Source: Eopsaltria australis (Eukaryota; Chordata; Aves; Passeriformes; Petroicidae). From it: a stretch of 64,000 nucleotides of DNA. Location of the stretch: contig JAVTVJ010000452.1 in NCBI GenBank assembly GCA_034509425.1, forward strand, positions 744,001 to 808,000. The letters are read 5' to 3'. Shown here piece by piece: positions 12,741 to 26,634 of this stretch; the stretch's first letter is position 1; every line of letters starts with the position of its first letter. The position numbers and the translations under genes were made by a program. The notes under the pieces were generated by a model, which made no database searches, was not told the origin of the DNA, and worked only from the letters and a program-made list of their open reading frames with translations.

Positions 12741-12970
12741 GGCCTGTTGCAACCAGACAAGGGATAATGGTTTTAAATTAAAGGAGAGTAGATTCACGTC
12801 AGACATAAGAAAATGTTTTACAGTGAGGGTGGTGGAAACATTCAAGGCCAGGTTGGATGGGGCTCTGAGCACCCTGATGCATTTGGAGCTATCCCTGCTC
12901 ACTGCAGGGGAGCTGGACTAGATGACCTTTAAGTTCCCTTCCAGCCCAAACCATTTTCATGATTCTATAA
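12741..12970 (+). mobile_element. CR1-type LINE 3' end fragment
   Basis: The segment contains the standard avian CR1 phrases in order: a GTGAGGGTGGTGGAAACATT-like block, GGCCAGGTTGGATGGGGCTC, GGGAGCTGGACTAGATGACC, then CCCTTCCAGCCCAAACCATT. It ends at a GATTCTATAAA tail. Divergence suggests an old insertion. Confidence 0.9.
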
Positions 12971-15900
12971 AGCATACCAAACTTCTTTACATAACTGTTC
13001 TAAAACTGGGATACTTCTGTTTCAGTGTTTTTACAATTTCCTCAAATCCGCATGAAAAACTGAAGATGGTAACTGATAAGACCTAATTTCTGCTGTATCA
13101 TAGAAATACTTGTTATTTATTAATTATTTCAATCCCCTTCCCCCCAAAATAAGCTTCATTGGTAGTTTGGTGATGCTCCCACTGCACATTCATCAATAGA
13201 AAGAAGACTGTAGTTTTCTGAATGATTCAGTGCAACACTAAGCCAATAGAAGTGAAACATGCCAGCTCATGTAATATTACTGGACTTTTAACTGCTGTTT
13301 CAAAGTCCTAATTTTGAATTATTTCTAATGTAATCCTGCAGAAGCATGCTGCAAGAAAACTTGAATTGAGTCATTTTACTTAAGGCTCTCTATGGCCTTA
13401 GAAGTGGAATAGCCAAGTATAAAAAATGACTGCAAAAAATCAAGTCAGTAAATTAGGAAGCTCACTTTTTTTATTGAGAAAACCTAACTGCGGGATCAAC
13501 TAATTTCTCAGTCATTACTTACTGGAAGAGATTAATCTCTCATGAGGCTGATCATTCAGCAAATTACTTCCATATTTTCAACTTCCCATTTTGCAGCCAG
13601 ACTGCTGAAAATATTTTGGTTAGCTGGCTTGACAGAGTTCCCAATTGCCAGTCAAAATTTCTCAGAACAGTATCTTTAACTTCTCTAACCATTCTTTCTG
13701 GTTACAACCTTAGTGCAAAAAATACATTAAAAAAATCAAGATCCCATTGAATTAAACAACAAAAATATCTCACAAAAATCAGAGGATTCAGCTTTTTAAT
13801 TAGAGAAGGCCATCTCCCCATTATGATATCTGAAAAATGAAAATTGAATGTACAATAATTAAATTACAATATTGTGGGGGGAAAACCAAAACACCCACTT
13901 TTGTGGGCTGTGGCATGATAAAGAAGTCCTCCTATACCTTCTAGTCGATCCTAATTAATTATTGGATTTCACTATTGTATAGAGGAATCCTATCATCTGA
14001 GCTCTTACATTTATGTTCTTGTCTTTTCCACAGGAAAGAAAGAAACATCCTTCAGTGACTTTTGTTCTGGTAGGGAGATGTTTTGTCATTTTTGGGCACT
14101 TGGTTGTGTTCTGGGTGAGGAGTTGTTGGGAAGGTTTGTATAAATAACCAAATATTTGCACAAACATTTGCCAGTTACAGAAACATTTGGTCACAGCCCA
14201 ATTTTTCATTTTTTTAAGAAGTGTTTCTTTTTATTGTACAATACCAAGTGGGTGGGAGTGGTATTTTCTTTTATAATCATTTTGCAAAACAGTCCAAAGA
14301 GACCATTTGTCTGAAAGAATAACTCAAATGAATTAACCAAGTTCCTCTCCCACTTTCTATATCTTTTGTTTTCAGGAATTTTCAGTGATGAGTGCAATAG
14401 AAAAACATAACACACTAAAACCAGAATGGAAATTTTCTTCCCCTTTCACAAATGCCTAGGGCATCTTTTATGCAAAAATAAGATCCTGAACATGATAGTA
14501 TATTTTATTCCTATACAGGGAGAATCTTTGATTCACATCTTCTTTGGCAAAGAGCCTAAGCAAAATATACTTACACAATGCACAAACAGTTAGGGATTTT
14601 CCTATTTCTCTGGGGTTTTCCCCATTTGTGGTATTACTCAACTGTAGCTAGAGGTTATCTGAACAGACACCACCGACATGCAGCATTCTGAATAGAAGAT
14701 GTAGTGCCAACTTTTTAGCTAGCACAGCAATTTCTCCTCAACCTAAGCCAATTGTAATGTCCCATTGTTCTCACAACTGTAGAGAAGAGAGTGAGATCAG
14801 CAGAGAAAGACTTGGATTAGGGGGCACAGAGAGCGTTTGCATGAATTAAAATTGCCAAGAAAAAGAAACAAAGATCAGATCTGCTTCCTATTTCCTCTCA
14901 TATCTTCAGGCATTAAATCAAGTGTAGAATTGAGGAAATTCTTCCCTGGATGTTCTGTCATGCAGGAAAAAGTTTGAGGAAAATTTGGTTTCATGGTCTA
15001 CCTGTTAGTTGTGTTGTACCTTGTTCATAGAAGAGTTGGTGGAAGCTTTTCGACAACTTTGCAAGGAATAGTAAAAAGCCTGAAAATGCCTTAAAATGTA
15101 TTCTTTAGTTGGCATCATGCTGTCAGACATTGAACATTCATTCATTTAGATATCTACATTAAAGACAGTGAATGTAGAATGAAGAGTTTTCCCCCCTTTT
15201 GAGAGATGCTCACGGGCAAAGCTATTAGCTACATTTCTACTTTAGGTTCAGTTGTCAGAGAAGGCAGAGAGAAAGGAACCGTATTCTGATGTTTCCCTCT
15301 ATTCCAACAATTTCTATTCTTCAGCCACCATTAAAAGCAAGCATGAGATTGTATGTATTTTTACAACACAGGGAAAGGGTGGGTTTGCAATAATTTATGT
15401 TCTAATTGTAGCCAAAAGACCAGTAAAGATGATTAATCTAATCATGTTCTTTTTGATTTCCAGCTGAGAGGAAATGCTCTGCAAAAATCCATCTTTTTCT
15501 GCACACCGACAGAAAGGATGTCCCAGATCACTGGGTCTAGTCCCCTGATAACCACAGGTACCATATAATCTAATCCCTTTCAAAAACAGGTGAAACATCA
15601 TTTTAAAATCAGTCAGGCTTTCGTGTGCACTGCTATGAGAGCCAAGGCTATTCCAGAAGACCTGTTGTCTACCAGCACCAAACCTTTTAATTTCTTACAT
15701 TAATACAATAATGGTTAGTTTCTAATGACTTCTGATTGTGCTCATTATCTTTTCAAATAGATGCTTTCCACTTTGGAATTTACTTTTCATTTATCTGCAA
15801 CCAGTAATATACCTTTCCTCAGCTTTTTTGTGAGACTGTAAAAGCCAAGCTTTTACTTCTCTCTAATAAACCAGATTTTCCTTCCAACCATCACCCTTCT

Positions 15901-16011
15901 CAACAGCTTCTACTTTAATGTATCTGTCCAAATGGAGTGACCAGAACCATCCATAGCTGTGAAGATGTTGGGGTTCATTTTGTGCCTTGTAAAGTTGTAC
16001 TAATCTTTGTC

Positions 16012-16362
16012 TCAGTTGGGAACACCACAACCATGCCACATCCTCACCACAGAGAGGAAGTTACCCCTGTCTGAGTAAAAATCCAACAGCAGCTTTCCTT
16101 TCTCCAGCTCTTCACACATTGAATTCACAAAACAAGGAGCCCACAGATGCTGGTCCATTAGAGTCCTCAATGATTTCTCATGGCCTCTAGTCAAAACCTG
16201 CCATGCCAGTGTGATCTCAATCACCTCCATAAAGAAAAGGTCTTTGAGCGGTGGACAGCCACAGTCAAAGTTACAGGAATCTGCACCATTTAAGAACTTT
16301 GGGTGGAAACAGAGAGGATTCAGAGCTGTATCTGTATCAAAAGCTCCACAGACCATCAACAA
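16012..16362 (-). other. unrecognised 116-codon open frame
   Basis: The frame opens with MLMVCGAFDTDTALNPLCFH and ends CGVPN before a stop. Its composition is balanced and cysteine-containing (for example CNFDCGCPP). I see no promoter, splice sites or homologue. Frames of this length occur by chance in 64 kb. It could be an exon, a decayed transposon frame or noise. Confidence 0.2.
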
Positions 16363-18614
16363 ATCACTGCCATTCCTTTCACAGAGACATTCAGCCCCAG
16401 AAACTACCTAGGGATTACTTCACTGAGGGAAACTACTGAGTATGTTTTAGCTTTTTCCAGAGCTATTTTCATCGGTAAAAGCCATGGCTTTGCACTTTAC
16501 ACATCATTGATGCTGGTGGGGATTGGAACCTCATTGGAACTGAATGAAAACTTTTCTCATTATACTCTTAGAAAGCTCACTGCTGTATTTATTTCACCAA
16601 ATGCAAGGAAACAGAATTCCTTACAGTAAAAGAAAGTACAATGATAACATAATGATTCCTGTCCCACTGAAAGAAGACTTAACTATATCATGGTCAAGTA
16701 TTTATAGAAAACAGCTTGTTATTGGAATTGGGTACAAAGGAAAAGTAATAGACCTCCAAAACACACTTGGAAAGTGAATAAAATTGTTATATTTAACAAT
16801 AATCAGAAAATTTGCAATGATTAATATACTTAATATGAAAATTTAGAACTGTTAATAATTCATAGTTAGTACTGCTGATACAGTGCCCTCAAAAGACCTT
16901 TTCTCTAAAGGAGCATCTGTATTTGTTTTGACGTCATGTGTAATTATTCTCATTGCCAAGGTAAAACTATTTTACTAATGATGGTATTAAATTTTTGGCA
17001 AACCAAGAGGTTGTTCTTCAGCTTTTACTGACAATGTAGTGATCTGATACATGTGAGCGGTGTGCAGTGGGATTAGTTAAGCAGTCATATATGGAAACAT
17101 TTGGACTGTTACCCATGCAGAAAAGAAATAGGCACACAAACTTATGGCAAAGCATTATTTTGGACTACTTTAAACTACAAAAACACTTGGATGCTGCTGG
17201 ATTGTTTTGTAGAATGCTGAAAAAACACCCATCTGACTCATGCCTACACGTTATCCAGCTCCAAGTCTTTTCCCTGTGTGTTCCAAGCAGAATAAAAAAC
17301 AACCCATCACATTAGTGCAGTGCTGAATCTGAGAGGATAATTGCTACTGAGAAGTGGGATATCAAGCTCAGGCTCAGTGCAGTGTTAATGAGGTCATGCA
17401 CTTTTTGGATGAGAGTTGGCTTGAGTCCAGTAGAGCAAGGTAACATCTGGCTGTGTTAATGCTCTGTTGATGTGCTCTGAGCTCATCTGTGAAACAGCCA
17501 TGAACAAACAGGGAAGACATGATTGTGTTTACTGGAGATTATTGGACACTCTCCAGTAAGACTTCATAGGGATCTCAAGCAGAGACTGTTACCAATTGTC
17601 ATTGCACCATCTCCCATTTCACAGGTAAATGCAAGGTACAGACCCTGTCTTCCACAACCTGCTGCTTCTCACAAGCCAACGCTTCCATCATAGCTTAGCA
17701 GTACTTCAGGAGTGCAGGAGCATATGACTAAGACCCTCAGCCCCCTTAGATTTTCAGCCTTCTGTTTATCTGCTACCAGTCAGGTGTAGCAGAGATTTCT
17801 GTTTTCCAGTCAGTGTGCATTTCCTCCTGCACTGTACTGATGCACAGGAATCCTGTTCCTATATTTTAACTGCACTGTTCCATATGTTACCAGTACTGCA
17901 TGTGGCATATAATGTCTTCTAGTCCTTCTTATAGAGCAGAACAACTGGAAGAGTTAGAAGCCCAGTAATTTCTCAGAACTCTTGGCAGTGACATACATTT
18001 ATCCTATAAGTGAATAGCCAGACGAAACAATATTGCTTTGAGGTCTCTCAACTGGGAAGAATATTCCCTGCTTCTAATTTTTTAAAATTAATTTTATTTA
18101 AAAGTAATGTTGAGATACAAAAAAGGACCTACATATAAACCACTTGCTTTTAAATTTATTGGGCCAAAGGGAGCTATGACTGCCTGAAATAAAAGCTGCC
18201 TGTTCTATTGTATTCTTCAGCTCCAGGATGAGAAGGAGAATTTGCTTGAAGCAACAGTATGTATTAACTTCTTTCTTTTAGAAGTAAAAAGGACCAAACA
18301 AAAAAACCAACCAAAATTTGTCAATCATTTTGATGTCATGTTTCCTACAATATTAATACAAGTTGTTAACAAAACAAAATGGCATACAATAGACACAATA
18401 AAATTAAAATGTACTTTGACTGCCATACCCTCAGCTGGTATAAATCAGCACCATCCCATACACAGAGTGTTGAAAATTTCAGACCACTCAGCTACATGAA
18501 AGGAGAACTAATCTACCAAATCAGCACTTCTAGTGTAACAATGAGACAGGAACACTCTGACACAGCATTAATTATATCAGTTACTTACTGAAGATCTCAT
18601 ACAGGGGTTGATAA

Positions 18615-18790
18615 AATGGAATCAAAGAAGTTTAGGGTGGAAGAGGTCTCTGAAGATCATCAAGTCCAGCCTCCTGCTAGAAGCAGTATTGTCACCAACA
18701 CCAGATCAAGTCATTATTTTGGTCGTTTCTTGAAAAACTGGAGGACACAGATTTCACAAACCCTCCAGAAAACCATAGATATCCTGTGCT
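18615..18790 (-). mobile_element. CR1-type LINE 3' end, antisense
   Basis: On the plus strand this reads as the reverse complement of a CR1 tail: TTTAGGGTGGAAGAGGTCTC, then TGAAGATCATCAAGTCCAGC and CTCC, then a block like ACCAACACCAGATCAAGTCA. The right boundary is approximate. Confidence 0.8.
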
Positions 18791-19388
18791 TTGAGGTTAG
18801 AATGTTATGATGATTTTTGTAGCACTAAACAGACTACAAGGAAAAAGATCCCTCAGCAACACTGACAGGACTGAGACTTGCAATCTCAGTAGTGACTGGA
18901 ATCAGTGGGCAGAAAGAACAGAGAAGAAAGAAAGGAAAAAAGCAAGAATTCAAGTGAAGATTATGAGAAGAGACCCTCCAGGATAAATTGCTCCTCCTGC
19001 TGCTGGAGACAGTAATTATTTCATTTGGAAATATGTATTTTTATTTTTTGCCTGAAGATATTTTTCTATTCCAGTTACTGTCTTCTCATATATCCCAGCA
19101 CTATTGCTCAGCAAAAAGAGATGTATTGCAGGCCTGGTTTTCCAGTGTTCTGGCATACACTGCAAAGCCCTCACTGTTTTGCTCTAGGCAACTACTCTTT
19201 TTATTTTTGTCTAGAGTTAGTCCCAGGAGCAGCACTCAGTGTTCAGCTGTGTACTGAGAAATTTATAAATGAAAAATGCCACACTGCTCACATTCAGAAA
19301 TTGTGGAAGACTATGGTTATGTGAGACACATTCCACTGATTTGAATGAACTTTGAATCTGATGCAAGTGGGGATAATTTTTTTTGCCT

Positions 19389-19985
19389 ATTGTGGTGGGT
19401 TGCCCCTGCCTGGATGCCAAGTGCCCACCATAGACACTCTGTCACTCCCCTCCACCACTGGACAGGGAATAAAAAATGTAACAAAGGGCTCCTGGTTCGA
19501 AATAAGGATGGGGAGAGATCACCCAGCGGTTGCCATCACAGGCAAAACAGACTCAGCTTGGGGAAATTAGTTTAATTTATTGCCAATTAAAATCAGAGTA
19601 AGTTAATGAGAAAATAAAAAACAAACCTTAAAGCACCTTCCTCCCACCCCTCCCTTCTTTACAGACTCAGCTTCACTCCTGATTTGTCCACCTCCTCCCC
19701 CTCAGCAGTGCAGGGGAACAAAGACACCATCACACCATCATTGTCTCTGCCACTCCTTCCTCCTCAGAGAGAGGACTCTTTACACTCTTTCTCCTTCCCC
19801 TGCTCCAGCAAGGGGTCCCTCCCCCAGGAGACAGACCTCCATGAACTTCTCCAAGATAAGCCCTTCCCATGGGCTGCTGCCCTTTATGAACTTTTCCAGA
19901 GTGGATCCCTTCCATGGGCTGCAGTCCTTCAGGAACAGACTGCTCCAGTGCAGGTCCCCCTTGCCTTACCTGATGCATGCAGGTT
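19389..19985. mobile_element. endogenous-retrovirus LTR fragment (bird-type)
   Basis: The segment starts TGTGGTGGGTTGCCCCTGCC and continues with the phrases GCCAAGTGCCCACCATAGAC, CACTCCCCTCCACCACTGGA, GGGGAAATTAGTTTAATTTA and repeated CTGCTCCAG/CCATGGGCTGCAGTCC blocks. These are hallmarks of a high-copy LTR in Neoaves as I remember it. One end is missing, no paired LTR or internal retroviral gene is visible, and the short open frames inside it are not genes. Confidence 0.8.
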
Positions 19986-22900
19986 TCTCATAATCCCCTG
20001 AGAAGTCTCTAATGCTTTCTCATGATCTCCACTGAATCTGTACTTAATAACCTGGAACCACAGGAGCACAGCAGCATCACAAAAAGGGGGAATGCTGCAC
20101 AGACACTACCTTAAAATGTTGGAGGTGCAGGAACTCAAAAACAAAGAACTTGCTAACCCTGACAGCATGGATTCACAAACGCATACTAAAATTTAGAATA
20201 ACATAGCACACTTGGCAATAATTTCTTGTAACAGTTTCAAGACTTTGGAGGCCACATTTCAGGGTTGAGACTCCTTTCAAAGCAGGAGCACATTTCTATG
20301 TTTTGTAACTCCCATTAAAATTATGTTTCTCCCTCTACTCTTTAAACAGAAGAAAATTTCAAAGCTAAATAATTCTGGAACTACCCCTGATTATATCTCT
20401 TCCAAATGAGATGTATTTTTTAACATTGACTTTGGTTTTATTCTAGCCTTAGCTTGTTATGTTGTTGTGTAGATATAAGGCGATATAAATGATCCCACAG
20501 GACATGGTGGAAGCCATGGTAGTCTCAGATGACTGTTCCAGAAGGCTTCTGCATTCCTGCCTGGTGCCACAGTATCAGTTAAGGAACCGCTTCTATTAAA
20601 GACACTGCTAAACATGCCTGACTGGATCTAACAGTGCTTGCCTGAGTTACTTAAACACTCTAGCCACAGCAAAATGAGGGAAATCTTTGTATGTTAAGGT
20701 TTTTGCAGCTGTATTCTTGAAAATTTTTGAGAGAGGACTATTTCCTGTCTATTCATATTTATATTATTATGGTGTCTGAAAGTTTGAATCCTATGTCAGA
20801 AACCCTATACCAGAATCCCTACACACCTCTTTGCTCTCCTATCAAGAGCAACAAAAGCCAAAAACACCTTTCCCTGAAAGAACTATCTGTGTGAGTATAT
20901 AAGAATTAAAAAAAATTCAAAATTTGCAGTGTAGAGAAGCCCTACTGAAAATATCTAGTGTGTGTTGTAGCTGAAACATTTGCAGTTTGAGGTAATTGAT
21001 AGAGAAGCTAGTTACATATAAATTTGGAAAATTTAAAGAGGAATAAATCATATCAAATAAAAAATAAGTATTTGAAAACTCATTACTTATGTCTATTTGA
21101 CAATATTTTTACTCTTAAGCATAATTTTGGAGGGGGTATGGGGAAGGGGAAACAAACTGTGGAATAATCAGATACCTTGTACTGTAGTTCCTAAACTCAG
21201 CACAGGGCAATTAAAGGAGGCAGAGGTCCAAGAGAAGGGCTTACAAAGATGCAGGATCCTACCAATTTTGCAACAGCAGCATTGTGTCACCTGACCCACC
21301 TGATCACACTGTTGTCCCTGGAAGCAGCAGTAATTCCTGGGCACAGCCTAAGCTGAATAAACCCATCAGTATTCACTACTTTCATACAGTGCTTCACACC
21401 ATGCCTCGTTTTTAATGATAGCATTTACTGAAACCTCCTATGCCATATATTTGCTTAATAATTGTATGTGATTTTTGACCTCTAAGTGGAAGAGAAAATA
21501 GGCTACAAAGGTAGACTGAATGGTAACACAGCTCTGACCATGCTCTAAAAATTATTCTATTGTATCATATATAAATATAATATGTTGAAAAAGAAGGGGG
21601 GGAACCCCAAAGAACACATATAACTGAACAAAACTAAGAATGAAACATCACCTATAATGATAACTGCAATTATGAAAAGTTATAACAAAGATATCAAAAT
21701 TCAAAAAGCAATGAAGAAAACACATTGCAGTCACAGAAAAGAGAACAACAGGTCAGGGAGATGAGGAAGTGGGAAGAAGATGAAGAAGAAGTTTGCATAT
21801 GTAGGGATGAAAAGGGAAAAACAAAACTGGAGACAGTGAAAAATCTTAACTGCAATAAATTCTATTTCCTCAAACTTTTTCCAAGAAAGGACAATGAATG
21901 CACATCTAGTACGGTACAGTGTTGTTTATGTGATTCATACTCTCTGAAAATATGCAGGCAAGTAGAGGCAATAGCAAGACAAACAGTTTTCCAGAAATTA
22001 TTGAAATTTACCATACTTATTCAAAGCAACTATGTTGAAACATTTCATTGCAAGAGAAAGACCCACAGGTAATTTGCAAATTAAAACTAAAACTCTCTTC
22101 ATTTTTGCATAGATACTTCCTGAATGAGATTGCATGTCCCATACAGTTTTCATGATGAGTCCTATATTTTGCATGCTGGAAGGACAGGACATGCCATAGA
22201 GCAAAACAGGTCTTTGGCTCTGCTGACTGTTCCACAGGATTAAGTCAAATATTATTTGAAAGACTGTCTGTAGATCCCACAAAAGAGAAGAAGATTAATG
22301 AAAGCAGAGATACCTGTCTTAGAAAAAAACTAAAGATGCCACCTACTCTACATTTCTGCCTTAGGAAGAATGAACTTTATCTGAGACATATGTGAGATAC
22401 ATTAGACATATCTCAGCTACATTTTTGTAGTGTGTGTGGAGCTCTCTATAAGATCCCCTGGCAATCCAACCCAGTGCTCAGCATCATTAGTTACTGTGAC
22501 TTTCCAGTTTATTCATGACCTCAGAACATTGTGGCCCAGTGATCTCCTATGGTTGTGAATGCAGGGGTAGTGCTGTGATGTGTCTGTATCACATCTGAGT
22601 ATACATGAATTTAGTGGTTCCGTGACCATTCCTAGCCAAGTAGTTCAGAGTTGGTCTGGAACTTCCTCAGCAACACACTGCAGTTTGGGTCATGCTTTCT
22701 GGTTTGTATTTTTAAGATGGCAAATAATTTCCTGGTTTTCAAAAAATAGCCAATAAATGTTAATAACATCAGAAATAAAAAGTTTTACAAGGAAATATAT
22801 TTTTCGAACAGTCTGAAAACTACTATGGAAACATCTGTAACAGGTTGGTATATAAAACCTAGGGATCTCTTGTGTGGATAATGGTAAAGAAACTCATAGA

Positions 22901-23029
22901 ACTTCAGATGTGGGATCCTGGTTTGAACAATCACTGAGCCACAACACAGCACATAGAAATTTATGGCTCCCAGAAACCAAGTTTTTTCAGGGAGAGATAA
23001 GAGGAAACTCCTTTCTTACATCCAAATTT

Positions 23030-23080
23030 ATCCATCCATCCATCCATCCATCCATCCATCCATCCATCCATCCATCCATC
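23030..23080. repeat. (TCCA)n microsatellite
   Basis: About 12 nearly perfect TCCA units, directly visible. Confidence 0.95.
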
Positions 23081-26000
23081 AGCACAGCCTAGCATTTCAA
23101 TGCTGAGCCAAAAAAGCCAGAAGAGTATCTAAACTTATCCTTAGAAAGAAGTCTTTAAAACCTCTTTTGGTCCTTCTCATTTTTTATCATCCCTGGTTCT
23201 CTCCCATGCACAGGCATTCTGGCAGGAAAGTAAGAATGGAATAGTATGAATAGACATGAAAATATAGTAAGTACAGCACTGCCAGCTCCACAAAAGTACA
23301 AATTAAACTATTCCTAGAGCTTACTACAAGAATTCGAGCTAGGTCACACCACATGGTCTCATTAAAGTCATTACCACTCCTAGAAAACCTGTCCCGCCCA
23401 GATTTGATCAAATTACAAGTCGTTTACCAACTGCAAAGCCATTAGATGGCTGTGGAAAGCACCTACTTCCAAGTCTCAATACCCACTACTTAGTTTTGGG
23501 TTCAAACGGAGCTGAAGGATAGATCAGATCCCTAAGATTAGGGCTGAGGGAGATTTGTAAGCTAAAATTCACTGCCAATAATAAAGGTCAGTTGCTCCCA
23601 TCTTCTGCTGAGCTTGCTTATATATCCCTCTTTGGGTTTTTTAAATATGTGTCTCCTGCTATGGATACTAATGGCACATAACTGATGCTGATGTCTCATG
23701 GTGAAGCTTCTAGCATTGCCTTGTATTTCAGTTTCAAGACATTCTGTCAGGTCCAGTTCATACACCCAGTAAGTCTGTGCCCCCAGCTTTCATGACTACT
23801 TGTATTCTGCACTTACTATTCCAGTGGCTACTCTCTTTCCAGACCTTGCAACCTTTTCTGAGTTCTGAGGAAGAGAGAAGGAAAAACGCCCATTGCATTT
23901 TTTGCAAGTTCTGAATTGCAGAGCTTTCTCCATCTCCACCTCTCTTATAGGAGCTGGTGGTGCATGCTGTAACATTGAGGAACACTGCAGTCCGTCCCTG
24001 TTTGTACCTGTCACTGGCTGTTTCCTCCTTAGGGGGTGAGGAAATATGACAGCACTCAACCAGTGACATAGGACACAACAGGAAGTTGTCTTATGTCATT
24101 GCCAAGCTATTTTTCCCTCAAAGAGCAAATGTGAAACACAGTCCAAGAGATAAGCCACCCAAATGTGCTAAATTGCAGCTCTTCTAAGTACCAACAGAGC
24201 AGGCAAGCAAGGATATCTAAACAAATGGGTTAATATCACTCTAATACAATGACTCAATATGATTGAGCCCCTTAAGTATAAATGTTTTAACTAATGAGTA
24301 CTTAACTATAATATTCAAAGCAATATAATTAAGACACACCACACAGGAAGGCCAGCATTCTTCTCTACTTGCGAAAACCTGAGAAATGAAATTACTTGAA
24401 GAGTAACACACAAGTGATTCAGTGACAGGCAGAGAGGTTTACCCCAGGCTTTCTGTCTGGGGCATACTCTCGTGGATTGTACTGCACGTCAGCAAACATT
24501 AGTAAAGGATACGTTTTATATTTTTATGCATCTGCTTCAGTCATCAGGTATATCAATGCATACCCAAAAAGTCTGTGTTGAATCATATTCCTATGATGGC
24601 ATTTCATGCTGTATCTCTCTCATTCACCCTGAGGAAGCTGGGTCTCTGATCAGTCTCTTTAGACATTTTCCATGTCTAAAATTATGTTTTCAGTCAGATT
24701 TTAGAGCACAAATGGGTCATGTCACTTACATTATCATGTCCGTTTTCTAGAGGCTTGGGATCACGTTTAAAATATCAATTGCTTAACAATGAACAAAGGA
24801 TACCAATTTTTGTCAGCTGACTTTGTGGACTAAGGGCCATACTATATCACTGGTTTTGCAGTGTGTAGTATTCAGCAAAAATGGACTGATCTATGGTATA
24901 TATATCCAGTAAAGAAACACCACATATTTGGATTATGAATAGCACAAACAAGCAGCAGTTATATCAAGAATTTGCTGCCAATAACTTTTATAATTAGAGG
25001 GAAATCCCAGATTCAGTTTAGAGTTTCCTTCTTTATCCATAGACCTTGGAAACATTACTGCATTAAATGGCAGACAATACAAATACTATTTCATAGTGTT
25101 CTGGGGAGTGTTTTTTAAATGTAGTGCTCTTGATCTTTACCAGCTGTTGAATCAAATTTGGCATAAGCTTATTTCTTTGTGTACAGCCTGCAAACAATGT
25201 GGATTGTAAAATGAGTAGGGCACAAACCCAATTTCAATTGCAGGCTGGGATTCCCCTATGCTTTTACAGGGAAACTTGGTAGATAAGTGTGTTTTCTATT
25301 GGGTGGGGCATGGAGGCCATGCCCATAGCATTTAATCTTTGAATACTAGAATATCACGTGAGTTTTAAAGCCAGGCCATTAAAATAAGGAAGGAGAAATA
25401 AATCATAGCACATAATAAAAGCTTAGTTGTTCATTTGCCATCATTCAACCCACAACTGTGTATTTTTCATGCTCTTTAAAATTTCAAGTAATACTGGCAC
25501 AAATATCCAATGTTCTTTTTTCCTTCCATTGCTGCACTGAACAGATGTACATTTTGTTTACAGTAATGAAACCTGAATACTGCCTTATACAAGGCAATGC
25601 AAGGATATCTTGCTAAATATCCATGGTAAACTAAGAATGATTCATAAATTTGTGATAACAGTTCAGTGCAGGTATTTTGCAAGTCATTGTGCCTCAAAAT
25701 AGTTGTGTCACTATTTCCCTCCTATGTACAATCAGTGCTTTACTCTGATAAGGAGTACGCATGGAGGTCAAAACTGCTCAGAAATATCTATTGGACACAG
25801 ACACAGTAAAGTCTAGTTTACTGGTCATACTCCACAGTTTCAGTTAGTAAACCTGCTAAAAAGGCTCTGACAATACCCATAGTTTGAAAAATGCAGAAAA
25901 ATGCAAATTAATTGCTTTTCATCTCCCTGTTGCCTTATGAAGAACCACACAGCCTCAAGTTTGAATGCAAAAGGGAAATTTACTGTACAAACTTCTGGGG

Positions 26001-26601
26001 AAACTTCATAAGAAAAAACCTCGAATTTCTGTAATATTCACTTGCAACAACAGCAGCTGCAGAAATCTCTCATGGTTTTAAAACTACAATATCTCATTAT
26101 TACATTAAGGAAATTGCTAGAAACAAGTCATTGATTCTCTACTTTGTGATCTGATGTACTACAACAGAAGGGAGCACACACATATTTCACACAGACAAAG
26201 GCAAATTGTAACCCCTGACTAGTGTCCCTATGAAGAACGCTGAGTTACACATCATGGGGAAGATTGACTGCTCCCTTTTAGAGTAACTCATGAGCTGGAT
26301 TGACCCACAAATTATGGTCAGTTATGCAGAGAAACTGAAGTTACTTTCAAAGGAAAAGGAAGAAGAAGTTTCCTCTAACAAGCTAGTCATAAGATTCTAA
26401 AGTTCATGTAGCTAAAATGCTTTGCACTAGATTGAAAATGCTATGCTGGCAGTAATTTATCCTGTTGAGATCATTACTGTTCCCTCTGAGAAAACATTTT
26501 TGTCTTAAAAAGTCATTAATGCATTCAAGATTCTACTGAATACAACTAGCAGAAACATCACATACAGAACATGAACTGAATCCTGTCCCTAATATCACAG
26601 A

Positions 26602-26634
26602 AGATAGATAGATAGATTGATTGATTGATTGATT
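26602..26634. repeat. compound (GATA)n(GATT)n microsatellite
   Basis: Three to four GATA units switch to four GATT units. The two related motifs suggest one mutated unit that spread. Confidence 0.9.

Larger units (their letters stand above)
11110..18614. other. intergenic sequence, no recognised gene
   Basis: This is AT-rich DNA with one clear CR1 tail (12741-12970). A 116-codon minus-strand frame at 16012-16362 looks somewhat protein-like (DLFFMEVIEITLAWQVLTRG) but matches no family I recognise, has no visible splice partners, and lies beside CR1-like text near 15930-15960. No tRNA, rRNA or known ncRNA was seen. Confidence 0.6.

Noticed and set aside
19684..20001. Open frames on both strands near 19.7-20.0 kb
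   Set aside because: They lie inside the LTR fragment, whose CTGCTCCAG-type repeats stay open by composition.
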